Source of the DNA: Dolomedes plantarius
Lineage: Eukaryota; Arthropoda; Arachnida; Araneae; Dolomedidae
NCBI GenBank assembly: GCA_907164885.2
Contig: OU015495.1
Coordinates: forward strand, 212,306,224-212,370,223
DNA length: 64,000 nucleotides
Direction: 5' to 3'
Shown: in pieces, positions 11,563-21,832 of the stretch
How the letters are laid out: each line of letters begins with the position of its first letter
Numbering within the stretch: the stretch's first letter is position 1
Translations under genes and position numbers: made by a program
The notes under the pieces: model-generated
Seen by the model: only the letters and a program-made list of their open reading frames with translations
Databases searched by the model: none
Told to the model about the DNA's origin: nothing

Positions 11563-12146
11563 GATGTACCTAATGATTTCTTAAAAACGAATTTTTAACT
11601 TGTGATAAACACTCAAATAGGTGAATTAGATGAAATGACTTCCCTTCCACATGGGTGTGGAAATCGACCCTGAGCTGACCTTTCCCCTTGTTCTCGGGTG
11701 CGCATATGCTATACTGTTCATGCTTTTATTTGTTCTCGAGCGTTTGGTGAACCTTTCCCCTCCCCTCCCTCCTCTTACTGCGGTTTTGCGCTTACCGAAT
11801 TACTGGCGGGATTACAACTGCAAAGTGGCTATCGTAAAAGGGAAAGAATGCAGATGTTTCTACCCTTGAATAAACAGACTTATCGCTGATTTTCTCCGTG
11901 TTTCACTAGCTGACATACATTTCCATATGAAATCAGAGTCGAAGTCATGTTTCCACAACTGCGGAAAAATTTAAAAAAAATAAAAATCAATCGACTGAAA
12001 AAAAGGTTCGTTATAGCCGATTCTTAACATTTCGGAGGTTCGCTATAAATTAGCATTAAATAGAATAGGAAAACGGCGGGACCAAAATTTTCGTTCGTTA
12101 TATCCGGGAGTTCGTTATATCCCAGGTTCGCTATAACGGGGTTCGA

Positions 12147-12149
<3 letters not shown>

Positions 12150-12178
<29 letters not shown>
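12150..12178. repeat. (TA)n microsatellite
   Basis: Continuation of the TA tract into which Tigger copy 1 inserted. Confidence 0.9.
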
Positions 12179-12182
<4 letters not shown>

Positions 12183-12350
12183 ATTCAAAGTTATTCAGTT
12201 AATTACATGGTTAAATGTCGGTACTAGTTTTTGATAATTTAATTCATTATTCCGAGGATGCATTGCATTTATGACCATATCCGAGCGAGGTCTTCGCAAA
12301 TATTGGGATACTATCGAAAAATTCTTTTATAAAGAAATACTTATGTTCTC

Positions 12351-12754
12351 TGTGTACTAACCCTATTGGATTCGCTTACCTAAATGTTAACCTATGGAGA
12401 AAATTTGTCTATCATTTACAACTACGTAAATTCTGATAATCAAATAAAAATTGCATTTTCAGATAGCCTAAACTCTTCTACACATTGAAACTGGATTCAT
12501 TTTATAAATTTCATACACCAAAGGAATTTAGGAGCGTTTAAATCACTATACCAGATTTTTTCCCCGAATGATTTAAATTTAAAAATATTATTTGCATTTT
12601 TTTAAACAAAAAATGCCCCAAGGTGTAAAATTTCTTTCTCTATTAAGAGGTACAGTTTTTCAAAATAATCTTTAAATCAGAGTCGGCAATCCTTAGAAAA
12701 TTTTTCTCCATAGGTTAACACTGAGGTGAGCGAATCCAATAGGGTCAGTACACA
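12351..12754. mobile_element. MITE with about 55-bp inverted termini
   Basis: Left end TGTGTACTAACCCTATTGG, continuing ATTCGCTTACC then GTTAACCTATGGAGAAAA, is mirrored at the right end with few mismatches. No target duplication could be settled and no coding sequence is present. The family is not identified. Confidence 0.75.
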
Positions 12755-13481
12755 GCAGTCTTAACGCAGGTTCCTCAGAAATTTGTAACACATTTGAACT
12801 GCAGTTGATAAGAAATAGTAAGAAATTTCATATTATTTGCATCGCATCACTGAAAGTTATCTGGAATAACTACAGTCATGCCCTTTAATTTGATCAATCC
12901 CGTTTAAAAATCGAATATCATAACATAATGCAAATACTAGTATCAAATCACCCCATATTGAAAGTGAAAAGTTCTAATGGCGATGGAAAACTATGCAAGT
13001 TTTTGGAACTAATTGTACGGTATGCTGTCAGACTACATCTTAGCATGATTTATACCACGAATTTTACCTACTTTGGCAGTTGACAGCAATATGCTAAGTG
13101 CTTTTAGCTTCGAGTTTGTGTAACAGCTTAGCTATGAATGACACACTCCAGCCATTGTGCTAAAGTTGTTGTTTGATGTAATTAAGTTTTCGAAGCTGAT
13201 GAAGTTTGGGGAAAGGTGCATGCAAGCTGGCGCACAGAAACTAACTAAAATATTTAAAAGCATAGGGGGTTCAAATGCAGCAGCTCATGCATAGAGACTT
13301 CGTTTAAGTCAGAAATTTATTCATTATGTGCTTTAATGTATGCATAAATTTAACTTTCAGTAGATTAATAATTACATATTCAATGTATTGTAAGGAATTA
13401 AAACTGTAAATTAAAAAGCTGACACTATAATTTAATCTTAGAAGTAGTTCAGGATCGATTCATTCTCTCTCTCTCTGTGTA
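12755..13481. other. AT-rich spacer, nothing recognised
   Basis: Only short frames. It ends in a short CT repeat just before the next microsatellite. Confidence 0.55.
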
Positions 13482-13483
13482 TG

Positions 13484-13547
<64 letters not shown>

Positions 13548-13640
13548 TACATATATATATATATATACATATATATACATACATACACATACATACATAC
13601 ATATACATACATACACATACATACATACATATACATACAT

Positions 13641-13692
<52 letters not shown>
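13482..13692. repeat. Compound (TA)n/(TACA)n microsatellite
   Basis: TA tract, then TACA and TACATA repeats, then TA again. Open frames on both strands here encode only Tyr/Ile/His/Thr repeats and are not genes. Confidence 0.95.
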
Positions 13693-13701
<9 letters not shown>

Positions 13702-14706
13702 CTTGTTTACTGGTATCTCAATAGTAACAACAACAATAACAATAAATTAAATATATTAAATAAAGTAAAAAAAAACTAAACATGCTTAAAATATAAACCT
13801 TTTTGAAAATAAAATTGCAAACTCACTAAGTGTTTTTCATGTGTACAGTCATACAAAGACGCGTATAACTATGCATGTATTTATATATATACATGTGCAT
13901 ATATAATATAGATGTATACATACAAAAATTCATTTATTTTTTTATTTATCTCGAGCTGTCTATGAAATGCCACATCAATGTACACATACTACATTTATGA
14001 ATATTTCGGTATATTAAGTACAGAAAATTTCGTAAAAATATTTAGTGCTCAGAATGCGGAAGTTCTAAAGAGTATAAATGCAATAAAGGCATTTAAGACA
14101 AATTTATGTATTTCATTAACTTCTTTCTTCATTTTCATCAATGGAGGGAAACGCAATAACTTCTAAAAAACTGTAGTTGCAAGTGAGCAGATAATCTTTT
14201 AAATACTCCTTAAGCGAAAAATGGAGGTAGATATCTCAACTCTACTAACGATTATTAATAAAGGTGGAGATACTTTATAGATGGATTTAATCTCCTTGAT
14301 CATTTTGGTATAAAAAAAGTTCTCTTTTAAGGTTATAGAGGGTAATGTTCAGCACAGTTGTGCCCAAATTACCTGCCTTTTAGATTTGTCTTCGATTCCA
14401 TAGATTTAAACTCCATGCTTTGGGAATATCTAGGCACTCTATTTATGCAGAGCGCTTTAAATCAATACTTATCATAAGATTGATCATGAATTTAATCTTA
14501 TAAAAATATTTTGTGATTAATCCATCCCAGACAATATCTTTAAAACTTATAACTAAATAACTTTCAAGAAATAGCTTTTTACCATTTTTTTTTGGTCAAA
14601 TGTTTTGCCATAAGTGCACTAAATTATTCACATAAATAGGATTTTTCGGTTCTAAAGGCTGTTGAACAGAACTTAGTCTACTCGAAGTCCCGATTTTAAT
14701 TTACCA
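13693..14706. other. AT-rich spacer, nothing recognised
   Basis: No domain-bearing frame and no terminal repeats were seen. Confidence 0.55.
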
Positions 14707-14713
14707 CATAAAA

Positions 14714-15363
14714 CAGAGGTGGGGAACGCGCGGCCTTCATTAAAGCTAGCACTTGTATGAATTAATATTTAATTATATAGATTGCAACAATTTCCAAACC
14801 AATAGAATTAAATAAAGAACGGCGTCAATGTATGTACAGTGTCGGCGAAAATAAAGTTGACATTTTGAAATTGTTGTCTAAAGTCGCTACAATTGTATAT
14901 TTATCCAAATGAGCTTCGTTTACCTCGATTGTATGATACTTTAACTACACTTTATATGTCATTTAATGCTCAGAGTTTCTTAGCAATACTACCAGACATG
15001 TTATACGATCTCTACACAAAAACTATTTTCTTACTATTATTGTCGTGCCTGACTCCATGTACGTTAAAACGTATTATTTTTTCTGCAAAAAAAATAATAA
15101 TTAATGATTAATGTTATAACAAGTTTTTATCCGTATGTGAATACAAAAATATTTTATATTGTAACTTTTTATGTCAAATAATAAATAAATAAGGACTTAA
15201 TTTTTTTGTTATTTTTCTATATAATGCACCACATTGTTAAAACTATATCTAACTATAATAATTTGATAAAAGTCACATTTATAGGTTCATCAACTTATGC
15301 GGCCTCCTTTATGACTACCTAATTTACATGTGGCCTCTAATGGTAAAAAGGTTCCCCACCTCT
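14714..15363. mobile_element. Non-autonomous hAT derivative (about 650 bp)
   Basis: Left end CAGAGGTGGGGAACGCGCGG with GCGGCC just inside. The right end has the complement, GTTCCCCACCTCT, with GGCCTC inside. CAGNGGTGGG...CGGCC is a classic hAT terminus. The sequence CATAAA flanks both sides (14707-14712 and 15364-15369), consistent with a decayed 8-bp duplication. The 72-codon frame at 14893-15111 has no domain. Confidence 0.7.
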
Positions 15364-15369
15364 CATAAA

Positions 15370-16018
15370 CGATTAGCTGGTGACGGCAGGCGACTTTGAT
15401 TTGGAATCAGCAGTGTCTCAAACAGAACAGAATGTTTTTTGTACATACAATGGAAATCAAATTATTAAAATAATTTTTTTTAAATATGTAACAAACAAAT
15501 GAGATTAAAAGAATATTTTGATAATATAGTGGTCATTTAGTTATCTCATAACTAAAGTTTTTAATTTACAAAGAACTGCCGCCGCAGGTTCAGTAATATA
15601 AGTATTGAACGCATTTGCTTATAAGGGATTTTTCTACTGGAAAAAAAAATTGCATGAGGTACTTTCTATTCTTTCACGGTACAACAATAAAGTCAGAGTT
15701 AGAACGAGTAAGAAGCTTCCGACAGTCTCAACGATAGATCCTCCAAAAACTGTTTAAGGCTACTGCAAACTCACGATTGCTTCTAATCATTTTCATGTTC
15801 ATTCCTTCGTTAGGAAGAATTCTGAATTTTCGTGGATTAGAGGGAATTTTGGGAGAACATACAGACAAATCTATGGATATTCAGGCAATCAGTAAAAATC
15901 AGTGACCTACGTATGAAGTAAAGAAACCAGCAAAAAAGATTCAAGAGGAATCAGATGGTATAGTCTGTGTTAATACTTTCGATATATTGTCTAAGGCCAG
16001 GGATATATCAATGCATTG
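15370..16018. other. Spacer, nothing recognised
   Basis: AT-rich, no gene or repeat structure seen. Confidence 0.5.
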
Positions 16019-16020
16019 TA

Positions 16021-16645
16021 CCGGGTGTCCCAAAAATGACCGACGATTTGAAAAATCAATTAAAGATAAACGGATGGTGATAAAAATGTACGGTTTGCTG
16101 CATTCTGCTTAGGTAACCAGGAAATTATTCTCACCAATTTTCAAAATTAGTTACAATGTTCGTCAACAGATGGCGCTGCTGACTGGGAAAAATTATAAAA
16201 CAATGTTTTCAAAGCAAGAAGCATACGCAAAGTGGCGTGGATTGGCCTCCCTATTCTCCAGATTTGACGCCATTCGATTTTTTTCTTTGGGGGTACTTGA
16301 AAGACCAGGTGTATCGTCACAATCCACAAACTGTAGATGAACTGGAACAATACATCTCATCTGTTTGTCAGAACATTCAAACTGAAATGATTGCACGGGC
16401 GTCTGCGAATTTTGACCTCAGACTGCGCCACGTTGTTGCTGCAAACGGTGGTTATTTTGAAAACATAGTTTTATAGATTTTCCCAGTCAGCAGCGCCATC
16501 TGTTGACGAACTTTGCAACTGACTTTGAAAATTGGTGAGAATAAATTCCCTGGTTACCTCAGCAGAATGCAGCAAACCGTACATTTCTATCGCCTTCCGT
16601 TTTTCTTTGATTTTTCAAATCGTCGATCATTTTTGGGACACCCGG
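16021..16645 (+). mobile_element. Mariner-type deletion derivative with about 193-bp TIRs
   Basis: Termini CCGGGTGTCCCAAAAATGA and complement are flanked by TA (16019-16020, 16646-16647). Arms run about 16021-16213 and 16453-16645. The motif CAACAGATGGCGCTG lies about 150 bp inside each end. About 240 bp of unique DNA between the arms codes for a transposase C-terminus. Architecture matches the element at 844, but the TIR sequence differs, so this is a different family of the same superfamily. Confidence 0.85.
16237..16476 (+). pseudogene. Transposase C-terminal fragment, mariner-type
   Basis: The frame DWPPYSPDLTPFDFFLWG then YLKDQVYRHNPQTVDELEQY holds the third catalytic acidic residue (SPDLTPFDFFLW) and the family's C-terminal block, ending ANGGYFENIVL with its stop inside the right TIR. 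There is no ATG: the frame enters from the deletion junction near 16214. The N-terminal DNA-binding half and the first two catalytic aspartates are missing. Confidence 0.82.
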
Positions 16646-18238
16646 TATGTAGTCATTACCTCTAGTCATCATTTATAATTAGGAATAAACGACGCCTAGT
16701 GTTTTCATAAGGGAAGCTCTGACGCCAAACACCTTAACTCTTGAACTTTTCCTGAAAAAGTGTCTTAAAGCGTTAACATTGGAGAACAAATATGAAAAAC
16801 CACAGAAAAGGTAAATTCACGATGCCATTACATGTAGAATGTGTATCAGAGTAATCCATGAACACGTTAGTTTGATTTTCTAGTGTTTTATGTATCATAT
16901 TTTTAGTTTTAATATGCGTAATTTGTAATCCCTAATACCTCACTTAATCAATCTTTTCCTCACTAAAAACGAAAAATGCTTGAGAGAGGAATTGAAACCC
17001 ATAAACTTCGATATCATGGACTGATACTCTAAACACTGATTTGCCTTTCCAAAGAGTTGCTAAAAATTACAAAAGTGCATTGAACACTGATAAAAATTAG
17101 AGTATATTGTCTTCGATGGATAATGGAGCCTAGGTAAATAAAGATGCACTTTTTTATTTTTAATGTATTAGCGTTTTTCAATATCAAGTTCAAGGTTTGT
17201 TTTCTAAAAGAGCTTTAACACAACTCATTTTGCAATGGACCTTGAGATTTTCTTTTGTTTTTTCTTCTGTTTTGCAATTTTGCTGGAAGAAAACTTGCCA
17301 GTATTTGTAACATATTCATATGATGAAAAATTTAGCGTAGAATTTCTTTGCAACACTAGTTTAATGTTCTTTTCAGTGCTCCAAAATTTTCGAATACATT
17401 GCCTCTTATGTTGAAAGCTTCTACATAAATGTACACTTTTTGTATCTTGCGCCCGGCTCTAAGAAAATTCCATTTTATTTCATGAAAGCGTTTCTTTCTA
17501 TCTTTCATCATCCTGAATGATTCAAAGAGAAAGTAATTCTAACGGTTTTTTACAGAGTGAGTTGTGTGAAGTCTGCGATTTATAAAGCAGAGATTTCTTA
17601 TCTATAGGGAAAAGATTCAATATATTTTTTTTCGGATTAACGGTATCATCTAACATGTCTTCATTACTTTATTTAAGTTCAAATACATTTTATCATGATT
17701 GTTTACTAACGTTCTCGGTGGGCGATTTTTTTCTTCTATTTTATCTGACATCGTCTTCCTTTTAGTCCCTTTTCTGCAATCTGTTCCTTAGCAGACTATC
17801 CTAAAGTTGTTTTTCCCCTTTGAGGCTCCCCCCCCCCCCCGAGGATATAGTAAGCTTAAACTGGAAGACGTTGACAAAGAGTGTTTTTATTTGTTTTGTC
17901 CATTTAACTGATGCTCAACAGTGCTTTTTCCCAAAAACTTTTAAGCTGTTGGTTTATTTAATTTTTTTTTTGCGAATTCCTTTGATTCAAAGCTATAATT
18001 GATTTTCCGTAGAATAATGAAATATTTTGTTAAACTGGTGTTTAACTAAACCAAATATTCGTTTCTGAAACTTTATATTAAGGATAACTCGATATGCTCG
18101 GGAATATTTCCAATAAACATGTGTGTGGTTTGAGTTTTATTTATTTTTTTTTATTTTTTTGCTGTCCTGTAAATGTTCTTTATGAATTTCTTTCTCAATT
18201 CTTTTTGTTTGACGCCACTCTGTCTAGCAGACGGGACT
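16646..18238. other. AT-rich spacer, nothing recognised
   Basis: Short frames only. A C-run near 17828-17840 is a simple repeat. Confidence 0.55.
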
Positions 18239-18240
18239 AA

Positions 18241-18426
18241 GGGCCTGTTCACATAGGAGTCCATTGCGTAGCGTTAAGGAAAAGATGACGTTGAGACGAA
18301 AATAAACCAATGACAAACCTCCAAACGATTAGCAATGAAATTTTTAACGCCTATGATTGGTTTATTTTCGTCTCAACGTCATCTTTTCCTTAACGCTACG
18401 CAACGGACTCCTATGTGAACAGGCCC
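18241..18426. mobile_element. Foldback MITE (186 bp, about 75-bp arms)
   Basis: GGGCCTGTTCACATAGGAGT at the left is mirrored at the right. The arms continue through TAGCGTTAAGGAAAAGATGA and stay nearly identical for about 75 bp. Flanks are TAA on the left and TTA on the right, resembling but not proving a PIF/Harbinger 3-bp target. The arms make up most of the element, so a transcript would form a long hairpin. Confidence 0.85.
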
Positions 18427-18559
18427 TTACACTTATTTTGAATAAAGCCATAGATCACACTCTCAAATCAGAAATTTTAATGGCTAGTTGAAATATGAAA
18501 AGCTGGATGAATTAGTTGTACTGACTTCAGAAAGAGATTGATTGGTAAACTCCCCCACT

Positions 18560-18645
18560 TCTATGTGTGCGAGCTGGCTTACCCAGCACGCGCGGCTAGG
18601 AACAGACAATTCATGTGTTCGATACCCAGTGACGATATTTTGTCC
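18560..18645 (+). repeat. tRNA-like SINE head (degenerate)
   Basis: An A-box-like GAGCTGGCTTACCCAGCA is followed about 45 bp later by a B-box-like GTGTTCGATACCC, the spacing of an internal RNA polymerase III promoter. No good tRNA cloverleaf is evident. Confidence 0.4.
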
Positions 18646-18934
18646 GTACTATGTAAACTCTCCTACCACTCCGAGTTGGCAAGCATTATGCGTCTCTTTT
18701 TTTTTACATCTTTGAAGAAGAAAATATAGTTTAAAAAAATCTAAATTGTCACATAAGTTTTCTTACGGCAAGTAACATAGAAAAAAAATATTTCCAAATA
18801 AGTTTACGTTAGTTATGTTCGTATAACACAAGGTAATAACTAGTTTAAACTCTTTACTACTTCTTAACATTTAAACTCCCTCCTAATTTACTTTCTTCAT
18901 TCGGTCGTAGAAATTCAAGGAACAATATTCTCTC

Positions 18935-19135
18935 ACCGGGCTTGTGGCGGCCCTGTGGTACAGCGCGCTGGTTTTCGGACCTGAGGGTGTTCGGATCGAA
19001 TCCCGGCATCGTGACACGAAAAATGCCTCCGTTTGTGTCGTCCCTTCAAGGGGGTGTTGCTTGCCCATCTATGCGGGGACCCCATAATAAAGAGGCCAGA
19101 AAAACCGCGGTGATATTAGGCGATGATTAAAGGGA
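18935..19135 (+). repeat. tRNA-derived SINE
   Basis: A-box-like TGTGGTACAGCGCGCTGG and B-box GGATCGAATCCC are spaced as in a tRNA, and the head is GC-rich like a tRNA. About 130 bp of unrelated body follows and then a (CA)n/(TA)n tract, the usual SINE layout. The head suits a pol III promoter; the body shows no coding. Confidence 0.6.
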
Positions 19136-19145
19136 CAAGGTCTCC

Positions 19146-19166
19146 GCATTGGAACACACACGCACG

Positions 19167-19234
<68 letters not shown>
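19146..19234. repeat. (CA)n(TA)n microsatellite
   Basis: CA tract of about 64 bp followed by about 24 bp of TA. Confidence 0.95.
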
Positions 19235-19402
19235 GGGTGTCCAAAATTAAAGTTCCACTTTCAAAAGGCTGCAAAAAAAGAACCACTGGTCAGAATGACT
19301 TCAAATTTGAACTGAATATACTGGTAGAAGGGGGAAACGATTTGGCATAATAAAAAAGTTCCAAAATTTATCAATAGATGGCGCTGTAACATTTTGGAAT
19401 TA
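19235..19402. mobile_element. Single mariner-type terminal repeat
   Basis: Begins GGGTGTCCAAAATTAA directly after TA, and about 140 bp in has ATAGATGGCGCTG, the same subterminal motif as the elements at 16021 and 61386. No matching opposite end was found downstream, so only one arm survives. Confidence 0.5.
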
Positions 19403-20682
19403 TTATTATTATTATTGTGTTAATATATAGACATATTTATTTAAACATATGTCAGGAACCGTTTCAGCTGCAAAGGGATTGTAATTTATGTTTTCAACAT
19501 GTTTGTCGATTTAGAAATAAAGTTTTTAGTAATAGTAAATCTGGGCCTGTCATTATTCAGCTAAGCCTAGATTTAGACCTGACATTAGATTTCAAAACCT
19601 AAATTGCAAGTTTCGTCTACACATATAAAGTTTATTTAATAAAAATAAATAAAAAAAGCGTACAAACTGGAGCCCTCGTACAAGACGGATCGTACACTTG
19701 CTTCTTAAAGTTACTTGTGACAAATATTTCAGTTATATAAGCTTGGAAAAAAAAATTGCTCTCGTGATACTGATTTTGGAAATCAGATGGATCAAACTAT
19801 AGGAGCAAATATAAAATAATAACGTCACAGATAATATGATGTTTCAAAATGTCACACAATGTCAGAAAAATTACCACCAAATTGCCAAGAATTTATTTTT
19901 CTTATCGGAAATTCTTTTGTTTAGGTAATTTTTAGTCAATAGCAACAAATAGTGTACATTTTAGGCTGGATATAATCTGTTGGAATATGTTTACAGCTAA
20001 AACTTTTGACAACGGTCTTTACATTTAAATGCACAGGGGCTCTTTTTGTTGAAAAACAACTAATTTTAGTGTAATACGTCTTTATATTTAAAAAGAAGAC
20101 TTTATATAATAGAACTTTCATTCATACAAAGTAATTCAATTCTAAGAATTATAATGAATATGATACAATTTAATTATTTTGAATTATGCAAGAACATTTT
20201 TCGAAATTCAGATTTAAAAACAACGTAATAAAATTATTTTTGAAGTCAATTAAAGCATGCTTTGTTTAAGGAAGCGATTTTTTTTGTTAATTCAGTTCCG
20301 AGATACTAATTAAAAGGTGAATTAAAATTTAAGATTTTACTTAATTATCTCTTTTGCTGAAGGCAAAATAATGAATAGCAATCAGTTCCTGCCGTAACTT
20401 TGTTTGAAGCTGACTTACTAGAATTAGAACTAATAATAATCTGTCTAATTGTTTTAAGGAAATCATAACTTGTCATGCTTTTATTTCCATAATTGCATTA
20501 GTATTTCCTGTTTTAATATTTCCTGGAAAACAAAGATTAATATAAAACTAATGCGAAGGAAAACAAAATATCATTTTCAAAATAAATAAAAAACTTTAAA
20601 TCAATCCAATAGTAATGTCGGCAGCACCTTAGCCTGTTTTATTCAGTTTTGCGATGTTGTTTCGATTCAACAACATCAAAAA
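19403..20682. other. AT-rich spacer, nothing recognised
   Basis: No domain-bearing open frame. Includes a short (ATT)n run at its start. Confidence 0.55.
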
Positions 20683-20686
20683 TTAA

Positions 20687-21407
20687 GGGGACAGTGGTTA
20701 AGGGGACAGTGGAACTTTTTTTTTGGAATGGATTTGCTTGAAATTTGAATATGTGATTAGTACCATAGATATGTAAAAGTGGTTAAAATTTAAAGATGAA
20801 ATATTAATAATTTATGAATTATGAATTATTAATTATATCAAAATTGGCCACATTAAAAATGTTTCAGGCGCATTTATTTTGCATATAATACGGTAATTTT
20901 TATTTACAGGATACCTTATAGAACCAACAATGAAACTTATTGCTTATTTTAAGCATTCATTAAAAATATAAAGAAAAAATAATAATAATAGCGAAAACAT
21001 CCTTTTTATGACGCAAAATACCTATAAATCGTCTTTTCGAGTACAAAATTTAGAAATTCTGAGCTACGAAGCATCATTTTTTTCAATAAGATTTATTTGA
21101 TATACAGTTAAGTATATAAAACTTAAATTTCAAAGCAGTACGATCATTAGAAATGCGCCCGGAGCAGTTTGAATATCTGTATGACACGAAAATTTTTATT
21201 TTGAGAAAAACGCATTTAAAGTTATCGCTATTAGTAACCACATAATATCTAAATTAAATACAAATGCCTATAACTAGGAAAGTAATTGCAAAAATTAAAA
21301 ATTCTTTTTGTAACAATCCTACTCGTGCGTAGTTTCACAATTCAATAAAATTAAAAAAAAATCGAATTTTTGGACAAATTTCACAATTTTGAAAGTCCAC
21401 TGTCCCC
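20687..21407. mobile_element. TTAA-flanked MITE, copy 1
   Basis: Ends GGGGACAGTGG and CCACTGTCCCC sit next to TTAA on both sides, the target of piggyBac-type elements. The left terminus is present twice in tandem: TTAAGGGGACAGTGG at 20683-20697 and again from 20698. The body is close to identical over long stretches with copy 2 at 30182. No coding sequence is present. Confidence 0.8.
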
Positions 21408-21464
21408 TTAAGAAAAAAAATCAAAAGGTGAATTTTTCAAAGGTCTGGCCATGTAAAAAATATT

Positions 21465-21762
21465 AGAAAAAGCTGTCCGTCCTTATTCTTGGAAATAGTG
21501 TTAAAGCAGCTGCATCAGCTCCCACCTCCCGACTTGTTTATGGACGGTAATGCGAAGATGAGCAGAGCTCCCCTTGTGGACGAAGGAAGAGGATATTTAT
21601 TGCATAGAATGGCCAGGAATGTCTCAGGACCTTAATCCTATACAGCCTGTCTCGGATTGCCTAGAAAAAGCCATTGCACGACGTCACGTCTTCGTTGCTA
21701 TATACCAATTATTTCTCCAGATACGGCAGATTTTGTGTTTATGTCCTTAATTTTGGACACCA

Positions 21763-21763
<1 letters not shown>
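21465..21763 (+). mobile_element. Tc1-like element, 3' remnant
   Basis: Right terminus GACACCAG, next to TA, with inner TTAATTTTGGACACC. It carries the end of a Tc1 transposase. The left half has been lost. It abuts the TA tract that separates it from the Tc1 element at 21826. Confidence 0.7.
21537..21732 (+). pseudogene. Tc1 transposase C-terminal fragment, frameshifted
   Basis: One frame reads FMDGNAKMSRAPLVDEG, the degenerated second catalytic block of Tc1 (normally DNARPH). After a +1 shift the next frame reads EEDIYCIEWPGMSQDLNPIQ, then DCLEKAIARRHV, the block around the final catalytic glutamate (normally DLNPIE; here the E is changed to Q). N-terminal two thirds are absent. Confidence 0.75.

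Positions 21764-21825
<62 letters not shown>
21764..21825. repeat. (TA)n microsatellite
   Basis: Lies between two Tc1-class elements. Confidence 0.95.

Positions 21826-21832
<7 letters not shown>

Larger units (their letters stand above)
7879..12149 (-). mobile_element. Tigger/pogo DNA transposon, copy 1 (with nested insertion)
   Basis: Ends CAGTCGAACCCCGTTATA and its complement are flanked by TA. Both ends carry tandem subterminal blocks of the type TTCGCTATATCCGG / TTCGTTATATCC. Length is 4271 bp, or about 2.4 kb once the nested 8233-10101 element is removed, which equals copy 2. The interior carries a minus-strand transposase of pogo/CENP-B type. Autonomous activity is lost. Confidence 0.9.

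Noticed and set aside
13438..13779. Open frames of 60-100 codons on both strands encoding Tyr-Ile-His-Thr repeats
   Set aside because: They are translations of (TA)n/(TACA)n microsatellite. The same applies at 2730-3079, 3314-3523, 21657-21933, 24238-24531, 54270-54605, 56862-57100 and 61197-61515.
17820..18002. 60-codon frame beginning with a proline run
   Set aside because: It starts in a C homopolymer and has no domain or repeat support.
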